Notes: a model not told the origin generated them from the sequence alone. DNA of 34,153 bases from an uncultured Collinsella sp. (GCA_900758845.1 CAAESW010000023.1:1-34153), one strand, 5' to 3'. Positions 14,580-22,230 are shown, numbered from the stretch's first letter. Numbers and translations: made by a program.

Positions 14580-16496
14580 ATGGAAGAGGCCTATCGTCAA
14601 GCACGCAAGCGCGGCGAGCAAGGACGTCGACGCGCCATTAGCCAAAGCGAGCATCCATACCTTACGGACCTCGATAGCTTGGTTGCTCAGCTCCCCTTAG
14701 GTCAGCGAGAGAATGTCGGCCTGCGGGATATTCCGCTCGAAATGGTCGTCGGCACGGTCACCAAGGGCCGTCAGTCCGCCTTTTCGTGTAACTTTATGCC
14801 CCTGCTTCCGTTTAGCACCGAGTTCGCCCGCAAGTGGTCCAACCTCTACGACATCCAGGTGACCGAGGGCTATCGCGACCCCGTCATCGTCACCGAGTTC
14901 ATGCATCGGTTCTATGTCCAAGAAGGCAACAAACGCGTCAGTGTCCTCAAATTCCTAGACGCCCCGACGGTTTCGGCCAAGGTCACCCGTCTCTACCCCG
15001 GCACATGGTATTCCGTCGAAAGCCGCCTGTACGGCGAGTTCTGCGCGTTTTGGCGCGTCTGCCCCCTATACGAGATCGAGTTCTCGCGTGAGGGAAGCTA
15101 CGAAACGCTCGCGAAGATGCTCGGTCAAAACCTTATCGAAAAATGGCCGCAGAAAAAGGTCGACTACCTGCGCCACACTTTCCTGCTCTTTAAGCGTGCC
15201 TACCTTCGCGCAGGCGGCGATCACCTGGACATTACGCCCGCCGACGCCATGCTCGTCTACCTCAATGTGTACAACCAGGACCGCCTGCTGGATACGCCAA
15301 CGGATATCGTCGTAAACCGCCTGTGCAAGATCTGGCGCGAGCTGGTCATTGCCGGCAAAAATGACGAGGACAAGGTCGATCTTGTCGAAGCACCGAGCGT
15401 CGACGAGGAGGAGACGCCCGCCAAGTCCACCTCTGGCGTGCTCAACTTCTTTATGGGCAAGACCGTCTACTCGACGGCCAACCCCCTGCGCATCGCCTTT
15501 ATCCATGAGTTCCCCTGTGCGACGTCGAGCTGGGACAGCCTGCACGACCAAGGGCGTCAGTATCTCGATGAGCACTTTGGCGGTATCGTGCGCACCGAGG
15601 CGTTCGAGGACTGTCACGATCCGGATGTGTTCTACGCCGCCGTGGAAACGGCTGTCAAACATGGAGCAAACGTCATCTTCTCGACCTCGCACCGCCTGAT
15701 GGAATACACGCTCAGGGCTGCCGTTGAGTATCCCCGGGTTCGGTTCCTCAACTGCTCTATCGGCCTTCCCCATCAAAGCGTCCGTTCGTACTTTGGCAAG
15801 ATGTACGAGGCCAAGTTTCTGCTGGGCGCCCTTGCGGCCAGCATGGCGGACAACCACCGCATCGGTTACCACGCGTCGGTCTTCGCCTCGGGCGCGCTCA
15901 GCGAGATCAACGCCTTTGCGATTGGCGCCTCGCTGCTCGACCCCCGTGCGCAGGTCATCCTCACCTGGGGCGATGTTCCCGCCGGTGGTCTTGCCGAGGC
16001 CATGTGCCGCGAAGGCGTAAGCGTCATGACCGGAGCTGACATGTCAAAGTCGCTCGAAGACCCCACGGCCTACGGACTTCACCGCCTGGTCGATGGCAAG
16101 GTTACCGGCATTGCCATGCCGGTATGGAACTGGGGCCGATACTACGAGCTCATCGTTCGCAGCCTTCTTCACGGCACGTGGGACGAAACCAGCGACGACA
16201 ACCAAGTGCGCGCTGTCAACTACTGGTATGGCATGAGCTCCGGCGTTATCGACATCCGTTACGCTCCGGGCCTACCCTACCAAACGCGCAAACTCGTGCA
16301 GTTGCTCCGCAACGGCATTGTTGAGGGATCCATCAACCCCTTTGGCGGCGAGATCCACAGCCAGAACGGCGTGGTACAGATCGAAGGCTTCCCTCCGCTG
16401 CCGAGCACGCAGATTGTCGAGATGGATTGGCTGGCGGACAACGTGGTAGGCACCATTCCGCAGCTCGACGATGAGCCGAAAGTCCCTGCCCTATGA
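14580..16496 (+). CDS. ParB/Srx-like plus BMP (PnrA-like) ligand-binding fusion protein
   Basis: This 638-residue protein begins with a charged, non-hydrophobic N-terminus (MEEAYRQARKRGEQGRRRAI), so it has neither a signal peptide nor a lipobox. Residues about 40-150 look like a ParB/sulfiredoxin-type domain: DPVIVTEFMHRFYVQEGNKR has the GNKRVSVLKF motif (G116-R119 onwards) where ParB proteins have GHRR. A helical region (about 170-290) follows. From about residue 302 (PLRIAFIHEF) to 600 it matches the BMP/PnrA purine-nucleoside-binding fold: VIFSTSHRLMEYTLRAA, VRFLNCSIGL, GKMYEAKFLLGALAASM, GYHASVFASGALSEINAFAIG and VNYWYGMSSGVIDIRYA. BMP proteins are normally secreted receptors of ABC importers, so a cytosolic location is odd. 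Its stop overlaps the following metallophosphoesterase start by 4 nt. The function is not known; a nucleoside-responsive intracellular sensor is inferred. Confidence 0.8.
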   Translation: MEEAYRQARKRGEQGRRRAISQSEHPYLTDLDSLVAQLPLGQRENVGLRDIPLEMVVGTVTKGRQSAFSCNFMPLLPFSTEFARKWSNLYDIQVTEGYRDPVIVTEFMHRFYVQEGNKRVSVLKFLDAPTVSAKVTRLYPGTWYSVESRLYGEFCAFWRVCPLYEIEFSREGSYETLAKMLGQNLIEKWPQKKVDYLRHTFLLFKRAYLRAGGDHLDITPADAMLVYLNVYNQDRLLDTPTDIVVNRLCKIWRELVIAGKNDEDKVDLVEAPSVDEEETPAKSTSGVLNFFMGKTVYSTANPLRIAFIHEFPCATSSWDSLHDQGRQYLDEHFGGIVRTEAFEDCHDPDVFYAAVETAVKHGANVIFSTSHRLMEYTLRAAVEYPRVRFLNCSIGLPHQSVRSYFGKMYEAKFLLGALAASMADNHRIGYHASVFASGALSEINAFAIGASLLDPRAQVILTWGDVPAGGLAEAMCREGVSVMTGADMSKSLEDPTAYGLHRLVDGKVTGIAMPVWNWGRYYELIVRSLLHGTWDETSDDNQVRAVNYWYGMSSGVIDIRYAPGLPYQTRKLVQLLRNGIVEGSINPFGGEIHSQNGVVQIEGFPPLPSTQIVEMDWLADNVVGTIPQLDDEPKVPAL

Positions 16497-17203
16497 AAAT
16501 CCTTGCCATAGCCGATACCGAAGAACGATGCCTTTGGGAGTGCTTTCGCAAGGAACGCTTTGAGGGAGTCGACCTGATTTTGTCCGCTGGCGATCTGGAC
16601 CCGGACTATCTTGAGTTTTTGGTCACGGTCATCAACAAACCGCTCATCTACGTGCGCGGCAATCACGATGACCGCTACGCACGTCATGCACCGGGCGGAT
16701 GTATCTGCGTAGAAGACTGCGTGTACACGTACCGAGGGATTCGCATTGCGGGCCTTGGCGGGTCCATGCGTTATCGCGACGGCGCCAACATGTACACCGA
16801 ACGCGAGATGTCCAAGCGCATGCGTAAGCTGTCGCGTAAGGTTAGGATGGTCGGCGGGTGCGACATTCTGCTTACCCATGCACCCGCCGCCGGTATGGGT
16901 GATCTGGACGATCTGCCGCATCGAGGGTTCGAGTGCTTTAACACAGCACTCGAATCCTGGAATCCCGACTACATGGTGCACGGGCATGTGCACCAAAGCT
17001 ACGGTTGCGATTTTCAGCGCGAGCGTCAGCATGTGTGTGGAACGACGATCATCAACGCCTGCGGCTATACACAGTTTGAGCTCGACCAGACGCGCTACCC
17101 CATCCGTGGCTGGCAGGCAGCCTGGCTCAATTCGCAAACCATGCGCCGGGAGCTCAAACGCCACGAGGCAATCGAGTCCTCAACCGCAAGAACACCCTGG
17201 TAA
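16493..17203 (+). CDS. Metallophosphoesterase coupled to the BMP fusion gene
   Basis: This 236-residue calcineurin-like phosphoesterase is probably cytosolic. Metal-binding motifs are near MKILAIADTEE (first Asp), ILSAGDLDPDY, VRGNHDDR, LLTHAPAAG and the C-terminal VHGHVHQSYG. The overlap ATGA (16493-16496) with the preceding stop means translational coupling, so both proteins probably act together. The product is smaller than UshA-like enzymes and resembles YfcE/Icc-like phosphodiesterases. Its substrate is unknown; a cyclic nucleotide, nucleotide or phosphodiester would fit the BMP partner. Right after its stop comes a strong terminator. Confidence 0.87.
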   Translation: MKILAIADTEERCLWECFRKERFEGVDLILSAGDLDPDYLEFLVTVINKPLIYVRGNHDDRYARHAPGGCICVEDCVYTYRGIRIAGLGGSMRYRDGANMYTEREMSKRMRKLSRKVRMVGGCDILLTHAPAAGMGDLDDLPHRGFECFNTALESWNPDYMVHGHVHQSYGCDFQRERQHVCGTTIINACGYTQFELDQTRYPIRGWQAAWLNSQTMRRELKRHEAIESSTARTPW

Positions 17204-17242
17204 CCACCTCAAAGGGGACACTGTCCCCTTTGAGGTGGTTTT
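17202..17242 (+). terminator. Terminator of the phosphoesterase gene (repeat family copy 4)
   Basis: A perfect 19-bp inverted repeat (17202-17220 with 17222-17240), containing CAAAGGGGACA and ending in TTTT, begins inside the stop codon. Confidence 0.9.
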
Positions 17243-17253
17243 GACGCGATAGC

Positions 17254-17292
17254 AAGAAACCCGGTCCTGCGCAAGGCAGAACCGGGTTTCTT
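17254..17292 (-). terminator. Terminator of the rplA operon
   Basis: A stem of about 17 bp with one mismatch (17254-17270 with 17276-17292) and A/T-flanked ends. It serves the minus-strand ribosomal operon and may work in both directions. Confidence 0.85.
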
Positions 17293-17328
17293 TAGCAATG
17301 CTTGCTTTGCTCAAGCAGTAACTAGCAG

Positions 17329-18036
17329 TTACTCAGCCAGGAAGTCACGCTGGACAGCGGGATCGACCTTGACGCCAGGGCCCATGGTGGAAGACACGGA
17401 GATGGACTTGACGTACTTGCCCTTAGCAGAAGAGGGCTTGACGCGCAGGATCTCGGTGTACAGGGCAGCGTAGTTCTCGACGAGCTGCTGCTCAGAGAAG
17501 GACTTCTTGCCCAGGGGCACGTGGCAGATGCCGTAGCGGTCGGCGCGGTACTCAACGCGGCCAGCCTTGAGCTCGGAGACCATCTTGGCGACGTCCATGG
17601 TCACAGTGCCGAGCTTGGGGTTCGGCATGAGGCCACGGGGACCAAGGATCTTACCGATGCGGCCAACCTTGGCCATCATGTTCGGCGTAGCGATAGCGGC
17701 GTCGAAGTTGATCTCGCCCTTCTGAATCTGGGCGACGAGCTCGTCGGAACCGATGATGTCGGCGCCGGCAGCCTCAGCCTCGCGGGCCTTCTCGCCCTCG
17801 GCGAAGACGGCAACACGAACGGTCTTGCCGGTGCCGTGGGGCAGGGAGATGGAACCACGGATGTTCTGGTCAGCCTTACGAGTATCGATGCCCAGACGGA
17901 AGTGGGCCTCGACGGTCTCGTCGAACTTGGCGGTGTCGAGCTCCTTGATGAGCTTGGCAGCCTGAAGGGGGGTGTAGAGCGTGGCGCGGTCGATCTTCTC
18001 GGCAGCGGCGTTATAGCTCTTACCATGCTTAGCCAT
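17329..18036 (-). CDS. rplA: 50S ribosomal protein L1
   Basis: This is a 235-residue L1 protein, binding 23S rRNA at the L1 stalk and usually repressing its own operon mRNA. Typical segments are MAKHGKSYNAAAEKIDRATLY, FRLGIDTRKADQNIRGSISLP, VFAEGEKAREAEAAGAD, GRIGKILGPRGLMPNPKLGT and GRVEYRADRYGICHVPLGK. The start ATG at 18036 lies 7 nt after AGGAGGT. It is the last gene of rpmG-tRNA-Trp-secE-nusG-rplK-rplA. The rplJ and rplL genes that follow rplA in most bacteria are absent, and a terminator comes instead. Confidence 0.97.
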   Translation of the reverse strand: MAKHGKSYNAAAEKIDRATLYTPLQAAKLIKELDTAKFDETVEAHFRLGIDTRKADQNIRGSISLPHGTGKTVRVAVFAEGEKAREAEAAGADIIGSDELVAQIQKGEINFDAAIATPNMMAKVGRIGKILGPRGLMPNPKLGTVTMDVAKMVSELKAGRVEYRADRYGICHVPLGKKSFSEQQLVENYAALYTEILRVKPSSAKGKYVKSISVSSTMGPGVKVDPAVQRDFLAE

Positions 18037-18153
18037 GTGCATTACCTCCTGTGGTTAAACGGGCGTGAGCCCTCCCACATCGTATCGTGTGCCCTATTGC
18101 ACACATTTAACGGGCACCCCGGTCGGAGCATCCGTTGTTACCATAAGAAATCG

Positions 18154-18582
18154 CTACTCAGCGATGGTGACACCCATGGAACGGGCGGTACCGGCGATGA
18201 TCTTCTTGGCGGCGTCAATGTCGTTGGCATTGAGGTCCGGCATCTTGATCTCGGCGATCTTGGTGAGCTGCTCCTGGGAGAGCTGACCAACCTTGTCGGC
18301 CTGGGGCTTAGCGGAACCAGACTTGAGGTTCAGCTCCTTCTTGATGAGGTGAGCCGCCGGCGGGGTCTTGGTGATGAAGGAGAAGGACTTGTCCTCGTAG
18401 ACAGAGATCTCAACGGGGATGATGTCGCCCTTCTTGTCCTGCGTCTCGGCGTTAAAGGCCTGGCAGAACTGCATGATGTTCACGCCAGCAGCGCCCAGGG
18501 CGGGGCCGACGGGAGGAGCGGGGTTAGCTGCACCAGCAGGAATCTGGAGCTTAATGACGTTGGCAACCTTCTTCTCAGCCAT
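18154..18582 (-). CDS. rplK: 50S ribosomal protein L11
   Basis: This 142-residue L11 protein forms the GTPase-associated centre with 23S rRNA. The N-terminal domain reads KLQIPAGAANPAPPVGPALG and GVNIMQFCQAFNAETQDKKG. The RNA-binding C-terminal domain has IKKELNLKSGSAKPQADKVG and ends DAAKKIIAGTARSMGVTI. The start ATG 18582 is chosen because GAAAGGA sits 6 nt upstream; the ATG 6 nt earlier lacks spacing. It lies between nusG and rplA, with gaps of about 120 bp on both sides. Confidence 0.97.
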   Translation of the reverse strand: MAEKKVANVIKLQIPAGAANPAPPVGPALGAAGVNIMQFCQAFNAETQDKKGDIIPVEISVYEDKSFSFITKTPPAAHLIKKELNLKSGSAKPQADKVGQLSQEQLTKIAEIKMPDLNANDIDAAKKIIAGTARSMGVTIAE

Positions 18583-18702
18583 GGTCATTCCTTTCGAATC
18601 ACGAGTGTGAAGTACTTGCTATATCGTAAGCACGCACGTGTTAGAAGCACTCCTGAGATGAGCAGTCACAGAAGAAGCACGCTCGCGCGAACGGACGAAA
18701 AC

Positions 18703-19239
18703 TTAAGCGATGACAGCGACCTGGTTAAAGTCGAGCTCGACCGGCGTCTCGCGGCCAAAAATCATCAGCGTGACCTTGAGCTTGCCAGCCTCGGTGTTAA
18801 CCTCGGAGACCTTGCCATCAAAGTCGGTAAGCGGGCCATCGGTGACGCGGACGGACGTACCGACCTCAATATCAACCGAGGTGCGCTTGGGCGAATCGCC
18901 CTTACCGGGACGACGAGTCATCTTGTTGTACTCGTCGCGGGAAAGCGGAGCGGGCTTGCCGTTGCCGCCTAGGAAACCGGTGACGCCGGGCGTGTTACGA
19001 ACACACGTCCAAGCATCGTCATCCATCTCCATGCGGACCAGGACATAACCCGGGAAAATCTTGGAATCCTTGGTCTCACGCTTGCCACCCTCTTTAATCT
19101 CGGTGACGCGCTCCATAGGAATCTCGATATCAAAGATACGGTCCTGCATACCCATAGTCTCGATGCGATGCTCGAGATCGGACTTAACGCGGTTCTCGTA
19201 TCCAGAGTAAGTGTGAACGACGTACCAACGCTTAGACAT
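18703..19239 (-). CDS. nusG: Transcription termination/antitermination factor NusG
   Basis: This is a 178-residue NusG. The NGN domain begins KRWYVVHTYSGYENRVKSDL and includes KIFPGYVLVRMEMDDDAW and RNTPGVTGFLG, the parts that contact RNA polymerase. The C-terminal KOW domain has SVRVTDGPLTDFDGKVSEVN and LKVTLMIFGRETPVELDFNQV, which binds Rho or ribosomal S10. The start at 19239 has GAGGGG upstream and lies only 3 nt after the secE stop, so both are co-translated. The length fits the family. Confidence 0.97.
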   Translation of the reverse strand: MSKRWYVVHTYSGYENRVKSDLEHRIETMGMQDRIFDIEIPMERVTEIKEGGKRETKDSKIFPGYVLVRMEMDDDAWTCVRNTPGVTGFLGGNGKPAPLSRDEYNKMTRRPGKGDSPKRTSVDIEVGTSVRVTDGPLTDFDGKVSEVNTEAGKLKVTLMIFGRETPVELDFNQVAVIA

Positions 19240-19242
19240 GGT

Positions 19243-19581
19243 TTAGCCCCTCAATCCAGAGAACAGAGCAAGAGCCTCGCCAAAGCCAGCATCGAGCAGA
19301 GCGATGACGACGCCGACGACGATCAGAGAAGCGCAAACGACGACCGAGTAGTTCACGAGCTCCTTCTTATCGGGCCACGTGACACGCTTCATCTCGGACT
19401 TGACCGAAGCGAAATACTTCTTGGTGCGGGCGAAGAAACCAGGCTTCTCGTTCTTCTTGGACTTCGCAGCCTTCTCGTTCTTCTTGGCAACGGCCTTCTT
19501 GGCCTCAACCTTGGAGTTGGCGGCAGCTTTGTTGGCAGGTGCCGGCTGCTGAGCCTTCTTCTTGTTCTTCTTGTTGGCCAT
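19243..19581 (-). CDS. secE: Protein translocase subunit SecE
   Basis: This 112-residue SecE is the small single-helix subunit of the SecYEG channel. The first 55 residues are an Ala/Lys-rich extension (MANKKNKKKAQQPAPANKAA) of low complexity, common in actinobacterial SecE. The core has ARTKKYFASVKSEMKRVTWP followed by the conserved DKKELVNYS and one membrane helix, VVVCASLIVVGVVIALLDAG. The start ATG 19581 has GGAGGTAACCC upstream. It belongs to the rpmG-secE-nusG transcript. Confidence 0.96.
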   Translation of the reverse strand: MANKKNKKKAQQPAPANKAAANSKVEAKKAVAKKNEKAAKSKKNEKPGFFARTKKYFASVKSEMKRVTWPDKKELVNYSVVVCASLIVVGVVIALLDAGFGEALALFSGLRG

Positions 19582-19657
19582 TTGGGTTACCTCCGCGCAA
19601 TGCGCTTATACATGAGTAAACCGTAAGCCCCCAAGTGGGAGCTTACGGAATAATGAC

Positions 19658-19733
19658 TGGCACGCCAGGAAGGACTCGAACCCTCAACACTCGGTTTTGG
19701 AGACCGATGCTCTACCAATTGAACTACTGGCGT
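19658..19733 (-). tRNA. tRNA-Trp (CCA)
   Basis: A 76-nt cloverleaf with encoded CCA. The acceptor ACGCCAG pairs with CTGGCGT, the anticodon loop holds CCA, and the T-arm has GGTTCGAGTCC. It sits between rpmG and secE and is co-transcribed with them, as in other bacteria. Confidence 0.96.
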
Positions 19734-19746
19734 ATGTGACTAGAGA

Positions 19747-19896
19747 CTAGCGAGTCTCTTTGTGCAGCGTGTGGTGACGGCACCAGGGGCAATACTTCTT
19801 GATCTCCATACGATCAGGCATGGTCGACTTGTTCTTGGTGGTCGTATAGTTGCGGCGCTTGCACTCAGTGCACGCAAGAGTAACTAGAGTACGCAT
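19747..19896 (-). CDS. rpmG: 50S ribosomal protein L33
   Basis: This 49-residue protein starts MRTLVTLACTECKRRNYTTT and ends HHTLHKETR. It has two Cys pairs (CTEC and CPWC) forming the zinc ribbon of the C+ type of L33. It is a large-subunit protein near the E site. It is the first gene of the rpmG-tRNA-Trp-secE-nusG-rplK-rplA operon, directly downstream of a promoter with a perfect TTGACA. The ribosome site (GAAAGG/CAGGAT) is rather weak. The gene is short, so automated calling can miss it. Confidence 0.96.
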   Translation of the reverse strand: MRTLVTLACTECKRRNYTTTKNKSTMPDRMEIKKYCPWCRHHTLHKETR

Positions 19897-19943
19897 GTAT
19901 CCTGAACCTTTCATTTCCGCCCCGTACGGGCACGAGTTGTTAC

Positions 19944-19971
19944 TTTATCAGCTCCACGTAAGTGCTGTCAA
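19944..19971 (-). promoter_or_regulatory. Promoter of the rpmG-secE-nusG-rplKA operon
   Basis: On the minus strand TTGACA (19966-19971), 16 nt and GATAAA (19944-19949), about 50 bp before rpmG. The -35 is preceded by GGTTTTCA, shared with the tRNA promoter at 21797. Confidence 0.75.
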
Positions 19972-20113
19972 TGAAAACCTCGAGTCAATTGGTTCTCGGT
20001 GGATCCATTCATATTTGGAACACATCAATGAAGCCATCGAGATCTAATCGACGGTGCATCCAGGACCATTATCGATCCTCTTGACACCAGCAACGGCTCA
20101 ATATCCATTGCAG

Positions 20114-20148
20114 AAAAGAACCCGGCACCCCTATAAGTGCCGGGTTCT
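20114..20148 (-). terminator. Intrinsic terminator of tuf
   Basis: A perfect 12-bp stem (20117-20128 with 20137-20148) followed on the minus strand by TTTT, 28 bp after the tuf stop. Confidence 0.9.
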
Positions 20149-20175
20149 CTAAGTCAGCTATATCAAAGAGCTAAT

Positions 20176-21366
20176 TTACTCAATGATCGTGGAGACGATG
20201 CCCGAACCGACGGTGTGGCCACCCTCGCGGATAGCGAAGCGCAGGCCCTCCTCCATGGCGATCGGGTGGATGAGGTCGCCCTCGATGGTGATGTGGTCAC
20301 CAGGCATAGCCATCTCGGTGCCCTCGGGGAGCTTGACCGTACCGGTAACGTCGGTGGTACGGAAGTAGAACTGAGGACGATAACCATCGAAGAACGGGGT
20401 GTGACGGCCGCCCTCCTCCTTGGTCAGAACGTAGATCTCACCGGTGAACTTGGTGTGCGGGGTAACCGAACCGGGCTTGCAGAGAACCTGGCCGCGCTCG
20501 ATGTCCTCGCGCTTGATGCCGCGGAGCAGCAGACCGACGTTGTCGCCAGCCTCGCAGAAGTCCATGGACTTACGGAACATCTCGATACCGGTAACGACGG
20601 TGTTCTGGGTATCCTTGATGCCGACGATCTCGACGGGCTCGTTGAGCTTGAGCTCACCGCGCTCGACACGGCCGGTAGCAACGGTACCACGGCCGGAGAT
20701 GGTCATAACGTCCTCAACGGCCATCAGGAACGGGAGGTCGTTGTTACGAGCAGGCGTCGGGATGTACTCGTCGACAGCCTTCATGAGCTCGCGGATGGCG
20801 TCCATCCACTTGGCGTCGCCCTCGAGAGCGCCCAGAGCGGAACCACGGATGACGGGGATGTCGTCGCCGGGGAAATCGTACTCGGAGAGGAGCTCACGGG
20901 TCTCCATCTCGACGAGGTCGATGAGCTCGTCATCGTCGACCATGTCGCACTTGTTCAGGAAGACGACGATGTAGGGAACGCCGACCTGACGGGCGAGCAG
21001 GATGTGCTCGCGGGTCTGAGCCATGGGGCCGTCGGTAGCGGCGATGACCAGGATAGCGCCGTCCATCTGAGCAGCACCGGAGATCATGTTCTTGACGTAG
21101 TCAGCGTGGCCCGGGCAGTCAACGTGAGCGTAGTGACGGGCAGCAGTCTCGTACTCGACGTGGGAGACGGAGATCGTAATGCCGCGCTCGCGCTCCTCGG
21201 GAGCCTTGTCGATGTTCTCGAACGCAGTGAAGTCAGCCTTGCAGCCCTCGGTCTCGGAGAGAACCTTGGTGATGGCAGCGGTCAGCGTGGTCTTGCCGTG
21301 GTCGACGTGACCAATGGTGCCGATGTTAACATGCGGCTTAGTGCGCTCAAACTTCTCTTTGGCCAT
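20176..21366 (-). CDS. tuf: Elongation factor Tu
   Basis: This 396-residue EF-Tu is the GTPase that brings aminoacyl-tRNA to the ribosome. GTP-binding motifs are G1 GHVDHGKTTL, the switch region RGITISVSHVEY, G3 DCPGHADYVKNM and G4 NKCDMVDD. Domains 2 and 3 contain GRGTVATGRVERGEL, GLLLRGIKREDIERGQVL, SVTPHTKFTGEIYVLTKEEG and GDHITIEGDLIHPIAMEEG. A strong ribosome site (GAGGAGGG) precedes ATG 21366. It stands alone (no fusA or rpsG nearby), between a tRNA cluster and rpmG; a hairpin separates it from the tRNAs upstream. Confidence 0.99.
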   Translation of the reverse strand: MAKEKFERTKPHVNIGTIGHVDHGKTTLTAAITKVLSETEGCKADFTAFENIDKAPEERERGITISVSHVEYETAARHYAHVDCPGHADYVKNMISGAAQMDGAILVIAATDGPMAQTREHILLARQVGVPYIVVFLNKCDMVDDDELIDLVEMETRELLSEYDFPGDDIPVIRGSALGALEGDAKWMDAIRELMKAVDEYIPTPARNNDLPFLMAVEDVMTISGRGTVATGRVERGELKLNEPVEIVGIKDTQNTVVTGIEMFRKSMDFCEAGDNVGLLLRGIKREDIERGQVLCKPGSVTPHTKFTGEIYVLTKEEGGRHTPFFDGYRPQFYFRTTDVTGTVKLPEGTEMAMPGDHITIEGDLIHPIAMEEGLRFAIREGGHTVGSGIVSTIIE

Positions 21367-21420
21367 AAAGCCCTCCTCTTAACAGGTCGTCCCCGGACGG
21401 GACTTTGCCTTTATACCATA

Positions 21421-21451
21421 GTGGCCTCTCAACATACTATTGAGAAGCCAC
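21421..21451 (-). terminator. Hairpin between the tRNA cluster and tuf
   Basis: A 12-bp stem with one mismatch (21421-21432 with 21440-21451) between tRNA-Met and tuf. No good T-run follows, but a -10-like TATAAA for tuf follows closely. It may separate or process the tRNA and mRNA parts. Confidence 0.5.
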
Positions 21452-21462
21452 CGTGTTACCTA

Positions 21463-21539
21463 TGGTAGCGGTGACTGGATTCGAACCAGTGACGCCACGG
21501 GTATGAACCGTGTGCTCTAACCAACTGAGCTACACCGCC
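21463..21539 (-). tRNA. tRNA-Met (CAT), elongator
   Basis: A 77-nt cloverleaf with encoded CCA. The acceptor GGCGGTG pairs with CACCGCT. The anticodon is CAT in stem CACGG/CCGTG. It lacks the GGG/CCC anticodon pairs and the 1-72 mismatch of initiator tRNA, so it is elongator Met; an Ile tRNA with modified CAT is the alternative. Confidence 0.92.
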
Positions 21540-21542
21540 GGA

Positions 21543-21618
21543 TGGAGCCTGCAACCAGACTTGAACTGGTGACCTCTTCGTTACCAACGAAGTGCTCTAC
21601 CGACTGAGCTATACAGGC
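21543..21618 (-). tRNA. tRNA-Thr (GGT)
   Basis: A 76-nt cloverleaf with encoded CCA, acceptor GCCTGTA with TGCAGGC, anticodon GGT. Located 3 nt from tRNA-Met. Confidence 0.95.
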
Positions 21619-21628
21619 ACTTGACGGG

Positions 21629-21710
21629 TGGGAGCTATAGGATTCGAACCTATGTAGGCAGAGCCAACGGGTTTACAGCCCGTCCCCATTAACCACTCGG
21701 GCAAACTCCC
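21629..21710 (-). tRNA. tRNA-Tyr (GTA)
   Basis: A class II tRNA with a long variable arm, acceptor GGGAGTT with AGCTCCC, anticodon GTA. After the discriminator A the DNA reads CCC, so CCA is not encoded and must be added by the nucleotidyltransferase, unlike its neighbours. It is the first tRNA after the promoter. Confidence 0.93.
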
Positions 21711-21772
21711 AATCGTTCAAGTATCCGCAGGTTCTTTGGTCTTTTGGACCGCCGCCCCCGCGAACGAAAAAG

Positions 21773-21802
21773 ATAATACGATGCAACCTTGGGGGCTGTC
21801 AA
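21773..21802 (-). promoter_or_regulatory. Strong promoter of the tRNA-Tyr-Thr-Met (tuf) cluster
   Basis: On the minus strand a perfect TTGACA (21797-21802), 18-nt spacer and TATTAT (21773-21778), about 62 bp before tRNA-Tyr. Confidence 0.85.
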
Positions 21803-22045
21803 CGAAAACCTCTAGATACACGGTGCCGGGCGTATCTATATAGTCGTGACCTGCGGTTTTGTTGAGTTTGGATATGAAGGTCGATAGTTTTGGATACTGA
21901 GGTGACGTTTCCCGAGGTAACACTTTGCTGTAGTGGAGTACACCTTCAGGATCGAACTTCGATACCAGCTTATTTGCACCTATATATAGGTCGAGATCGG
22001 GGCTTCCCCGGTGTGATCAAGTAGACCAGGGGCCTCACCGTTTTC

Positions 22046-22102
22046 ATCGCAATCTGTAACAGTAAGAGGGTCATTCCTCTCCTATCTGTTACAGATCGAG
22101 AT
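22046..22102. repeat. Structured repeat, copy 1
   Basis: Hairpin with outer arms TCTGTAACAG and CTGTTACAGA and an inner stem AGAGG/CCTCT. Related to copy 2 at 22126-22182. Confidence 0.7.
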
Positions 22103-22125
22103 ACTACGCGGCGACCCCGGCTTAC

Positions 22126-22182
22126 GTCTCATTCTGTAACAGTACGAACGGTTTTCCGCCCCTTCGTGTTACAGATCGAGAC
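22126..22182. repeat. Structured repeat, copy 2
   Basis: Hairpin with outer arms TCTGTAACA and TGTTACAGA but a different inner stem (ACGAA/TTCGT, CGG/CCG). Both copies end TTACAGATCGAGA on the plus strand. Confidence 0.7.
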
Positions 22183-22230
22183 AAACCTGAAGCTTGGTTG
22201 GCGCCGAATCCGCTGACTTATCGACATAAA

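Noticed and set aside
17521..18972. Plus-strand open frame across rplA, rplK and nusG
   Set aside because: Overlaps three certain genes on the other strand and lacks a domain.
20137..21468. Plus-strand open frame opposite tuf (443 codons)
   Set aside because: Antisense shadow of EF-Tu; it also runs through the tuf terminator and into a tRNA.
21717..21923. 68-codon minus-strand frame before tRNA-Tyr
   Set aside because: It spans the -35/-10 promoter of the tRNA cluster and runs to the tRNA edge; no ribosome site.
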